A stretch of 64,000 nucleotides of DNA from Mauremys mutica (taxonomy: Eukaryota > Chordata > Testudines > Geoemydidae). The stretch is taken from assembly GCF_020497125.1 (NCBI RefSeq), contig NC_059072.1, positions 75,709,697 through 75,773,696 of the forward strand, in the 5' to 3' direction. This document shows, in pieces, positions 47,876 to 56,423 of this stretch. Both the position numbers and the translations under genes were made by a program. How positions within the stretch are numbered: the first letter of the stretch is position 1; each line of letters starts with the position of its first letter. The notes under the pieces are model-generated. The model was not told the origin of the DNA. It was given only the letters and a program-made list of their open reading frames with translations, and searched no databases.

Positions 47876-48518
47876 GTTTTAATCACAGGTATTTTTAGTA
47901 GAAGTCATGGACAGGTCTATACAAAAATTTACAGCCTATGACCTGTCCATGACTTCTACTAAAAATACCTGTGACTAAAACTTGGGCGGTGGGCTGAGAG
48001 TGCTCAGGGGGGAGGTCCGGGAGTGCTGGGGGAAGGGGCCCAGGACCTCACTGGTCCTGGGGAGGAGGGCTGGGCTGTGGTGAGCGGCCTGGGATCCCCA
48101 CTGGTGCTATATGGGGGAGGGTTGGTGGGGCTGGCAGTAGCTCCCTACCCGGCTCTGCATCCCTGTAGCTCCTAGGTGGCGGAGGGGCACAAGTGCCGGC
48201 TGCCACAGTCCCCATTGGCTGAGAACCGCAGCCAATGGGGGCTGCAGGGGCAGGGCCTGTGGGTAGTGTGTAGTGCAGAGTCACCCGCTGACCCCTCCAC
48301 CGCCTAGGAGCTGCAGGGCCATGCCAGTGGGAGCCTCGCACCCCCAGTCCCTAGCTCTGAGCCCCCTCCCACACACCCAAACTGCTGCTGCTGGCCCAGG
48401 GACTGCCTGGCTCGGGCAGCACCTGAGCCAGCACCAGCCACTGCAGAAGTCACAGAGGTCATGAAAAGTCACGGAATCCGTGACTTCTGTGACCTCCATG
48501 ACAGACTCACAGCCTTAG
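47876..48518. mobile_element. Foldback DNA element with CTAAGGC ends
   Basis: It begins CTAAGGCTTCG and ends ACAGCCTTAG. At the left end, ACAGGTATTTTTAGTAGAAG and CATGGACAGGT pair with ACCTGTCCATG and CTTCTACTAAAAATACCTGT, a hairpin of over 30 bp. At the right end, CAGAGGTCATGAAAAGTCAC pairs with GTGACTTCTGTGACCTC. The middle is GC-rich. It looks like a hAT-type or similar MITE, but the duplication is unclear (AGTAATCG against AGTGATCA at best). Confidence 0.65.
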
Positions 48519-49075
48519 TGATCACATATCAAAGGAGGGTAATGCAATTAATCATAGAATCATAGAACTGGAAGGGACCTCAAGAGGTTATCTAGTCCAG
48601 TCCCCTGCATCCAAGGCAGGACTAAGTATTATCTAGACCATCCCTGACAGGTGTTTGTCCAACTTGCTTTTAAAAATCCCCAATGATGGAGATTCCACAC
48701 TTCCCTAGGCTCTTTATTCCAGTGCATAACTACTCTGACAGTTAGGAAATTTTTCCTAATGTCCAGCCTAAACCTCCGTTGCTGCAATTTAAACCCATTG
48801 CTTCTTGTCCTATCCTTAGAGGTGAAGAAGAACATTTTTTTCTCCCTCCTTCTTGTAGCAACTGTTTATGTACTTGAAAACTGTTATGTTCCCTCTCATT
48901 CTTCTCTTCTCCAGACTAAACAAACCCAATTTTTTCAATCTTCCCTCATAGGTCATGTTTTCTAGACCTTTATTCATTTTTGTGGGTCTTCTCTGGATTT
49001 TCTCCAATTTGACCACATCTTTCTTGAAATGTGGCACCCAGAACTACACACAATACTCCAGTTGAGGCCTAATCA

Positions 49076-49172
49076 ACACTAACTTGATTTAGTTGGTGTT
49101 GGTCCTGCTTTGAGCAGGGGATTGGACTAAATGACCCCCTGAGGTCTCTTCCAACCCTAATATTCTATTATT
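49076..49172 (+). mobile_element. Short CR1/SINE-type tail nested in the CR1
   Basis: 97 bp reading TGGTCCTGCTTTGAGCAGGG, then GGACTAAATGACCCCCTGAG, and ending TATTCTATTATT. The host carries CTAATCA before (49069-49075) and after (49173-49179), a 7-bp duplication, and removing the insert restores the CR1 order GGCCTAATCAGC. Confidence 0.85.
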
Positions 49173-49492
49173 CTAATCAGCATGGAGTAGAGCGGAATAA
49201 TTACTTCTCGTGTCTTGCTTACAGTACTCCTGCTAATACATCCCACAATGATTTTTTTTTCAACAATGTTACACCATTGAGTCATACTTAGCTTGTGATC
49301 CACTATGACCCCCGGATCCCTTTCCGCAGTACTCCTTCCTAGACAGTAATTTCCCATTTTGTATGTGTGCAACTGATTGTTCCTTCCTAAGTGGAGTACT
49401 TTGCATATGCCCTTATTGAATTTCATCTTATTTACTTCAGACCGTTTCTCCAGTTTGTCTAGATCATTTTGAATTTTAATCCTATCCTCCAA
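49157..49492 (-). pseudogene. CR1 ORF2 C-terminal fragment
   Basis: The minus-strand frame (DRIKIQNDLDKLEKRSEVNK, then KVLHLGRNNQLHTYKMGNYC) lies just downstream of the catalytic FADD-type region in CR1 ORF2. It then runs into the nested tail at 49172. Confidence 0.8.
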
Positions 49493-49573
49493 AGCACTTG
49501 CAACCCCTCCAAGCTTGGTATCATCTGCAAACTTTATAAGTGTACTCTCTATGCCATTGTCTAAATCATTGAT

Positions 49574-50734
49574 AAGTGATAAAATAAGTGATGGTCACAT
49601 TAACACCACCCTATACCGAAAACCTACCGACCGCTATGCCTACCTTCATGCCTCCAGCTTCCATCCCGGACACACCACAAGATCCATTGTCTACAGCCAA
49701 GCACTGAGGTACAACCGTATCTGCTCTAACCCCGCAGACAGAGACCAACACCTAGAAAATCTCCACCAAGCATTCTCAAGACTACAGTACCCACACAAGG
49801 AAATAAGGAAACAGATCAGCAGAGCCAGACGTGTACCCAGAAGCCTCCTACTGCAAGACAAACCCAAGAAAGAAACCAACAGCGCTCCACTGGCCATCAC
49901 ATACAGTCCCCAGCTAAAACCCCTCCAACGCATCATCAGGGATATACAACCCATCCTGGACAATGATCCCACACTTTCACAGGCCTTGGGTGGCAGGCCA
50001 GTCCTCGCCCACAGACAACCTGCCAACCTGAAGCATATTCTCACCAGCAACTGCACACCGCACCATAGTAACTCTAACTCAGGAACCAATCCCTGCAACA
50101 AACCTCGATGCCAACTCTGCCCACATATCTACACCAGCGACACCATCACAGGACCTAACCAGATCAGCCACACCATCACCGGTTCATTCACCTGCACGTC
50201 CACCAATGTAATATATGCCATCATATGCCAGCAATGCCCCTCTGCTATGTACATCGGCCAAACTGGACAGTCTCTAAGGAAAAGGATAAATGGACACAAA
50301 TCAGACATTAGGAATGGCAATATACAAAAACCTGTAGGAGAACACTTCAACCTCCCTGGCCACACAATAGCAGATCTTAAGGTGGCCATCCTGCAGCAAA
50401 AAAACTTTAGGACCAGACTTCAAAGAGAAACTGCTGAGCTCCAGTTCATCTGCACATTTGACACTATCAGCTCAGGATTAAACAAAGACTGTGAATGGCT
50501 TGCCAATTACAGAAGCAGTTTCTCCTCCCTTGGTTTTCACACCTCAACTGCTAGAACAGCGCCTCATCCTCCCTGATTGATCTAACCTCGTTATCTCTAG
50601 CTTGCTTCTTGCTTGCTTATATATACCTGCCCCTGGAAATTTCCACTACTTGCAGCCGAAGAAGTGGGTATTCACCCATGAAAGCTCATGGTGCAAAACG
50701 TCTGTTAGTCTATAAGGTGCCACAGGATTCTTTG
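49574..50734 (+). mobile_element. Penelope-like element, single 5'-truncated copy
   Basis: It is flanked by a perfect 13-bp duplication, CTAAATCATTGAT (49561-49573 and 50735-50747), and sits in the minus-strand CR1; removing it restores the CR1. The 3' side has CATTCACCCATGAAAGCTCA, then ACAGGATTCTTTG, the same tail as the right arm at 13034. It is simple, with no inverted arm, unlike the other two insertions. Confidence 0.95.
49585..50576 (+). pseudogene. PLE protein, C-terminal part with GIY-YIG domain, open frame
   Basis: About 330 codons without a stop, from the truncated 5' end (HINTTLYRKPTDRYAYLHAS) to the C terminus (TSTARTAPHPP, stop at 50574-50576). The first part belongs to the end of the reverse transcriptase (thumb-like RKPTDRYAYLHA ... 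LRYNRICSN). It is followed by a linker (QLKPLQRIIRDIQPILDNDP), the cysteine motif CNKPRCQLCPHI, and the GIY-YIG-like core AMYIGQTGQSLRKRINGHKS. The catalytic palm of the reverse transcriptase is absent. No start codon belongs to the element; the apparent upstream ATG is in flanking CR1 sequence. The open frame points to recent insertion. No host role is implied. Confidence 0.85.
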
Positions 50735-50739
50735 CTAAA

Positions 50740-50964
50740 TCATTGATGAAGATATTGAACAGAACCAGACTCAGAACAGATCCCACTTGTTATGCCCTTC
50801 CAGCATGACTGTAAACCACTGATAACTACTCTCTGGGAACAATTTTCCAACCAGTTATTCACCCACCTTATAGTAGCTCCATTTAGGCTGTATTTCCCTA
50901 GTTTATTTATGACAAGGTCGTGTGAGACAGTATCAAAAGCCTTACTAAAGTCAAGATATACCAC
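50740..50964 (-). pseudogene. CR1 ORF2 reverse transcriptase palm fragment
   Basis: The 74-codon minus-strand frame starts MVYLDFSKAFDTVSHDLVIN, with an intact motif-A aspartate (LDFSKAFD). It ends at the PLE insertion. The motif-C aspartates lie on the far side of the PLE, in the piece from about 49560 downwards. Confidence 0.85.
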
Positions 50965-51109
50965 ATCTGCTTCCCCCCATCCACAAGGCTTGTTACCCTG
51001 TTAAAGAAAGCTATCAGATTGGTTTGACACAATTTGTTCTTGACAAATCCATGCTGACTGTTATTTATCACTTTTTTGTCTTCTAGGTGTTTGCAAATTG
51101 ATTGCTTAA

Positions 51110-51544
51110 TTATTGCTCCATTATCTTTCCGGGTACAGAAGTTAAGCTGACTGGTCTGTAATTCCCTGGGTTGTCCTTATTTCCCTTTTTTTTGATGGGC
51201 ATTATATTTGCCCTTTTCCAGTCTTCTGGAATGTCTCCCGTCTTCCATGGTTTTTCAGAGATAATTGCTGATGGCTCAGATATCTTCTCAGTCAGCTCCT
51301 TGAGTATTCTAGGATGCATTTCATCGGGCGCTGGTGATTTGAAGACATCTAACTTGTCTAAGTAATTTTTTACTTTTTCTTTCCCTATTTTAGACTCTGA
51401 TCCTACCTCATTTTCACTGGCATTCACTATTTTAGACATCCCATCGCCACCAACCTGCTTGGTGAAAACCGAAACAAAGAAGTCATTAAGCACCTTTGCC
51501 ATTTCCACATTTTCTATTATTGTCTTTCCCCCCTCATTGAGCAA
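51110..51544 (-). pseudogene. CR1 ORF2 reverse transcriptase fragment
   Basis: The 144-codon minus-strand frame covers [20 protein letters not shown] to [17 protein letters not shown]. It includes the [12 protein letters not shown] block and the N-Y-R-P-V-S-L-T motif typical of CR1 reverse transcriptases. The frame is interrupted before the motif-A segment that follows at 50930. Confidence 0.85.
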
Positions 51545-51745
51545 CAGGCCTACTCTCCTTGGTCTTCCTCTTGCTTCTAATGTATTTGCAGAATGTTTTC
51601 TTGTTTCCTTTTATGTTCCAGGCTAGTTTGATCTCATTTTGTACCTTGGCTTTTCTAATTTTGTCCCTACATACTTGTGTTATTTGTGTTATTCATCCTT
51701 TGTAATTTGACTTTGTAATTTTTGTAGGACTCTTTTGAGTTTTCA

Positions 51746-51903
51746 TAGTATCATAGAAGATTAGGGTTGGAAGAGACCTCAGGAGGTCATCTAGTCCAAT
51801 CCCCTGCTCAAAGATGACCAACATCAACTAAATCATCCCAGCCAGGGCTTTGTCAAGCTGCGCCTTAAAAACCTCTAAAGATGGAGATTCCACCACTTCC
51901 TGT
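51746..51903 (-). mobile_element. CR1 3' tail nested in the CR1
   Basis: On the + strand it reads ATAGTATCATAGAAGATTAG, then AGACCTCAGGAGGTCATCTA and CCCTGCTCAAAGATGACC. This is a reverse-complement CR1 3' end, out of place between coding parts of the larger CR1. The junctions are approximate. Confidence 0.65.
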
Positions 51904-52440
51904 CTTTCCTGTGCAGTGGGATAGTTTGCTTTTGTGCCCTTAATAATGTCTCTTTGAAAAACAGCCAACTGTCTTTGATTGTTTTTCCCCTTAGACTTGC
52001 TTCTCGTGGGATTTTTACCTACCAACTCCCTGAGTTTGCTAAAGTCTGCCTTCTTGAAATCCACTGTCTTTATTGTGCTGGTCTCACTCCCACCATTCCT
52101 TAGAATCATGAACTCTACCATTTCACGATCACTTTCACCCAAGTTGCCTTCCACTTTTAAATTCTCAACCAGTTCCTCCCTATTTGTCAAAATCAAATCT
52201 AGAACAGCCTCCCCGCAGTAGTTTTCTTCACCTTCTGAAATAAAAAAAGTCTCCAATACATTCCAAGAACTTGTTGGATAATCTGGGCCCTGCTGTGTTA
52301 TTTTCCCAACAGATGTCTGGGTAGTTGAAGTTCCCCATCACCACCAAGTCCTGTGCTTTGGATGATTTTGTTAGTTGTTTAAAAAACGCCTCATCCCACT
52401 TCTTCTTCCTGGTTTGGTGGTCTGTAGTAACCCCTGCCAT
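51828..52440 (-). pseudogene. CR1 endonuclease and linker fragments
   Basis: Minus-strand frames hold [20 protein letters not shown] (AP-endonuclease G-x-F-N-x-P-x-I-x-W motif) and NYCGEAVLDLILTNREELVE, then LGESDREMVEFMILRNGG. The histidine expected in the final S-D-H of the endonuclease is replaced by arginine (ESDREM), so the fragment is inactive. Two frames overlap because of a frameshift near 52240. Confidence 0.8.
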
Positions 52441-52813
52441 GACATCACCCTTGTTTTTTTTTACCGCTTATCCTTTTTACCCCTTTATCTTTACGCAGTC
52501 ACTTACAACAATTCTGTCTCTTATTTCTATCTCAGCCTCAGTCCAAGTGTATACATTTTTAATATATAAGGCAACACCTTCTCCCCTTTTTCCCCTGCCT
52601 ATCCTTCCTAAGCAAGCTGTATCCTTCTATACCAATATTCCAGTCATATTCCACCAAGTCTCTCTGGTGCCAACTATGTCCATAGGTGTGTTTATTTACT
52701 AGCATTTCGAGTTCTTCCTGCTTTTCCCCTGCAAATCAGCTTGGGTTTATGGACAATAGATCCTGTCAAACTAACCTGATATCTTTTTTCCCCCCGATAT
52801 ATAAAATATATGT

Positions 52814-52899
52814 ATCAAAATGCCATGTGGTACCAAGTCAAACGCTTTACAGAAGTCTAAGTATATTACATCAGCACTATTACTTTTATCAACCAAACT

Positions 52900-52936
<37 letters not shown>

Positions 52937-53000
52937 TTGCAAATGTAATATACTTAGACTTCTGTAAAGCGTTTGACTTGGTACCACATGGCATTTTGAT
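52814..53000. repeat. 56-bp perfect inverted repeat with an AT-microsatellite loop
   Basis: The left arm 52814-52869 is the exact reverse complement of 52945-53000, both copies of the same CR1 coding segment. The loop contains further inverted CR1 sequence and an AT run at 52903-52932. Confidence 0.95.
52903..52932. repeat. AT microsatellite
   Basis: About 15 uninterrupted AT units, in the loop of the inverted repeat. Confidence 0.95.
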
Positions 53001-54140
53001 TAGAAAACCAGAATGATATAAAATTAACATGACACACATTAAATGGATCAAAAACGGTATGATAGATCTCTAAATGTAAATGACAGATTGTATTGAATGG
53101 GTGTATTTCTAGTGGGGATTGGGTTTTGGCCCTACACTATTTAACATTTTTTCAATGACCTGAAAGAAAACATAAAATCATGGCTGATAAAGTTTATACA
53201 TGACACAAAATTTGGAGGACTGGTAAATAATGAAGAGGACAGGTCACTGATTCAGAGCAATCTGCATCGCTTGGTAATTTGGGCACAAGCAAACAATATG
53301 CATTTTAATATGGCTAAATGTAAATGTATGCATCTGGGAACAAAGAGTGCAGGCCATACTTACAGGATGGTGGACTCTATCCTGGGGAGAAGTGTGTCTG
53401 ATAAAGATTTGTGGGTTGTGGTGGATAATCAGCTGAATGTGAGCTCCCAGTGCGGTGCTGTAGCCAAAAGCAGTCTTGGGATGCATAAGCAGGGGAATCT
53501 CAAGTAGGAATAGAGAGGTTCTTTTACCGCTATATTTGGCACTGGTGTGACTGCTGCTCCTGTTCAGTTCTAGGATCACATTTCAAGAAGGATGTTGAAA
53601 AAGTTGAGAGGCATCAGAGAAGACCTACAAGAATGATTAAATGATTAGAAAACATGCCTTATAATGACAGACTCAAAGAGTGCAGTGTGTTTAACTTAAC
53701 TTATTTACATGGGGAACAAATATTTAATAATGGGCTGTTCAATCTAGCAGAGAAAGGAAAACAGGATCCAATGGCTGGATGCTGAATTTAGACAAATTCA
53801 GACTGGAAATGAGGCATACCATTTTATCAGGGAGACTAATAAGCCATTGGAACAACTTATTGAGTGTTATGGTGGAGTCTCCGTCACTGACCATTTTTAA
53901 ACCAAGATTGAAATTTTTTCTAAAAGTTGTGCTCTAGGAATTATTTTGGGGCAGATCTATCGCCTGTGTTACTCAGGGGGTCAGAGTAGAGGTTCATACT
54001 CATCCCTGCTTGCCTTGGAATCTGTAAGTCTATTAATATTTAAATATACATAACGTTTGTCACCATTATTTTGGTGGGGGCACTCAGATGAGGAAGAAGG
54101 GACGTGTATGTGCATTAATACAGTTAGTAGTAGGAAAGCA

Positions 54141-54421
54141 GGGTATATCCATACAGGGATAATAGCCCCGCGGCATGACTGCGGCTGGCCTGGGTCATCT
54201 GACTTGGGCTCATGGGACTTGGGCTGTGGGATTAAAAAATTGCTGTGTAGACACTTCAGCTGGAGCCCAGTCTCTGGGACCCTCCAGTCTCACAAGGTCT
54301 CAGAGATGAGGGATAGCAATTTTTCAGCCCACGAGCCTGAGCACCGCGGTGGGCCTGAGTCAGCTGACCCGGGTCAGCAGTGGGTTTTTTTTTTTTTTTA
54401 ATCTTCATGTATACATACCCC
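54141..54421. mobile_element. Palindromic GC-rich DNA element with GGGTAT ends
   Basis: It starts GGGTATATCCATAC and ends GTATACATACCCC, inverted ends. Inside, GACTGCGGCTGGCCTGGGTC and CTGACTTGGGCTCATGGG mirror CGAGCCTGAGC and CTGAGTCAGCTGACCCGGGT, so it can form a long hairpin. A T run of 15 lies at 54386-54400. No clear duplication is visible. Confidence 0.65.
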
Positions 54422-55351
54422 TAAACGTCAAGGTGATGTAATCTGAATTTACCAATTGAGGAGTACAGTAGAACCTCAGAATTACGAACACCAGAGTTAT
54501 GAACTGACCGGTCAACCACACACCTCATTTGGACTTAGAAGTATGCAATCAGGCAATAGTAGAGACCAAAAAAAAAAAGGAGGGCTCTCAAGCGATTAAA
54601 AAAATTAATTGCAATTAATTGCATGATTTATTGCACTGTTAATAATAGAATACCTTTTATTTAAATCTTTTTGGATGTTTCCTACATTTTCAAATATATT
54701 GATTTCAATTACAATACAGAATACAAAGTGTACAGAGCTAACTTTATTTTTTGATTATAAATGTTTGCACTGTAAAAAAAACAAAAGAAATAGTATTTTT
54801 CAGTTCACCTAATACAAGTACTGTAGTGCAATCTCTTTATCATGAAAGTTGAACTTACAGATATAGAATTATGTATAAAAAACTGAATTAAAAAACAAAA
54901 CAATGTAAAATTTCAGAGCCTGCAAGTCAACTCAGTCCTACTTCTTGTTCAGCCAATTGCTCAGACAAACAAGTTTGTTTACATTTGCAGGAGATAATGC
55001 TGCCTGCTTTTTGTTTACAATGTCACCTGAAAGTGAGAACAGGCATTCTCATGACATTGTTGTAGCTGATGTCGCAAGATATTTAGTGCCAGATGCGCTA
55101 AAGATTCATATGTCCCTTCATGCTTCAATCACAATTCCAGAGGACATGCATTCATGCTGATGACGAGTTCTTCTTGGTAACAATCCAAAGCAGTGCAGAC
55201 TGACGCGTGTTCATTTTCATTATCTGAGTCACAAGCAGAAGGTTGATTTTCTTTTTTGGTGGTTTGGGTTCAGTAGTTTCCTCATGAAGTGTTGCTCTTT
55301 TAAGACTTCTGAAAGCATAATCCTCACCTTGTCCCTCTCAGATTTTAGAAG

Positions 55352-55534
55352 TCACTTCAGATTCTTAAACCTTGGGTCAAGTGCTGTAGCTATCTTTAGA
55401 AATCTCACATTGGTACCTTCTTCGTGTTTTGTGAAATCTATAGTCAAAGTGTTCTTAAACTGAACAACATGTGGTGGGTCACCATCGGAGGCTGCTAAAA
55501 CATGAAATATATGGCAGAATGTGGGTAAAACCAA
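55352..55534 (-). pseudogene. hAT transposase fragment
   Basis: A 60-codon minus-strand frame with PPHVVQFKNTLTIDFTKHEE, then GTNVRFLKIATALDPRFKNL. The A-x-x-L-D-P-R-F-K-x-L block is characteristic of hAT transposases ahead of the dimerisation domain. The rest of the transposase core is missing. Confidence 0.8.
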
Positions 55535-55582
55535 GAAGGGGACATACTATTCTCCCCCCAAGGAGTTCAGTTACAAATTCAA

Positions 55583-55850
55583 TTAACACATTATTTTCTT
55601 AACAAGCCTCATCAGCATGGAAGCATATCCTCTGTAATGGTGGCCAAAGTGTGAATGGGCAAACACATGTTTAGCATATCTGGCATGTAAATACCTTTCA
55701 GTGCTGGCTACAAAAGTGCCATGCAAATGCCTGTTCTCACTTTCTGGTGACATTGTACATAAGAGGGCAGCATTATCTTCTGTAAATGTAAACAACCTTG
55801 TTTGTCTTAGCGATTGGCTGAACAAGAAGTAGGACTTACAGGCTCTGAAG
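55583..55850 (+). pseudogene. hAT dimerisation-domain relic
   Basis: The + strand encodes, across frameshifts, a relic of the C-terminal hAT domain: CCATGCAAATGCCTGTTCTC, TTTCTGGTGACATTGTACAT and AGGGCAGCATTATCTTCTGT correspond to the P-C-E-R-L-F-S-x-x-G-D region and what follows. Here the usual E and R codons have changed (CATGCAAATGC), consistent with decay. Confidence 0.65.
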
Positions 55851-56423
55851 TTTTACATTGTTTTGTTTTTTAATTCAGTTATGTAACAAAAAAAATCTAC
55901 ATTTGTAAGTTGCACTTTCATGACAAAGAGGTTGCATTACAGTACTTGTATGAGGTGAATTGGAAAATACTATTTCTTTTATCATTTTTACAGTGCAAAT
56001 ATTTGTTATAAAAATAATATACACTTTGATTTCAATTACAACACAGAATACTATATATATGAAAACATAGAAAAACATCCACAATATTTAATAAATTTCA
56101 ATTGGTCGTCTATTGTTTAACAGTGAAATTAAAACTGTGATTAACTCAAAAAAAGTAATCACAATTAATCACATGAGTTAACTGCGATTAATTGACATCC
56201 CTAAAAAAAAGCAAATACAGTACTGTGTTAAACATAAACTACTAAAAAAAGGGAAAGCAGCATTTTTGTTCTGCATAGTAAAGTTTCAAAGTTGTATTAA
56301 GTCAATGTTCAGTTGTAAACTTTTGAAAGAACAACCCCAATGTTGTGTTCAGAGTTATGAGCATTTCAGAGTTATGAATAACCTCCATTCCGAAGATGTT
56401 TGTAACTCTGAGGTTCTACTGTA

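Larger units (their letters stand above)
48551..52735 (-). mobile_element. CR1 LINE, long minus-strand copy with three nested insertions
   Basis: The 3' end is at left (TCATAGAATCATAGAACTGG). Reading leftward from 52735, the minus strand encodes remnants of the AP endonuclease ([16 protein letters not shown], near 52320-52365), then the linker (AVLDLILTNREELVENLKVE). The reverse transcriptase follows ([18 protein letters not shown] near 51315; YLDFSKAFDTVSHDLVINKL near 50930). The C-terminal region and 3' UTR complete it. The body is interrupted by a PLE (49574-50734), a short + strand CR1 tail (49076-49172) and a minus-strand CR1 tail (about 51746-51903). Several frameshifts show it is inactive. 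Confidence 0.92.
52736..54035 (+). mobile_element. CR1 LINE, second subfamily, + strand, with an internal inverted duplication
   Basis: It begins near GGTTTATGGACAATAGATCC and continues TGTCAAACTAACCTG. It resumes after a rearranged segment with TTAGACTTCTGTAAAGCGTT, then GTTTTGGCCCTACACTATTT, CTGATAAAGTTTATACATGA and AATGTAAATGTATGCATCTG. Its 3' end is TGTGCTCTAGGAATTATTTT, then TCAGGGGGTCAGAGTAGAGG. The segment 52814-52902 is inverted relative to the rest. Frames are broken. Confidence 0.85.
54581..56202. mobile_element. hAT transposon with long inverted arms, nested
   Basis: It begins AGGGCTCTCAAGCGATTAA and ends TTAATTGACATCCCT. The flanks are A-rich (AAAAAAAAG on both sides), so the 8-bp duplication is plausible but not distinct. 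Subterminal words recur inverted in both arms. Both arms also carry the hAT C-terminal dimerisation coding region, minus-coding at 54920-55150 and plus-coding at 55600-55850. Between them is a minus-strand transposase piece (55352-55534). The arrangement is longer than a typical MITE. Confidence 0.8.
54476..56421. mobile_element. Tigger/mariner-type MITE, TA duplication, split by a hAT
   Basis: Ends CAGTAGAACCTCAGAATTAC and GTAACTCTGAGGTTCTACTG are inverted repeats with one mismatch. TA flanks both ends (54474-54475 and 56422-56423). The element itself is about 324 bp once the nested hAT is removed. Subterminal ACGAACACCAGAGTTATGAA pairs with the matching right side. Confidence 0.92.

Noticed and set aside
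52686..52967. 93-codon frame ending in repeated Y-I residues
   Set aside because: It reads through a CR1 junction and the AT microsatellite.
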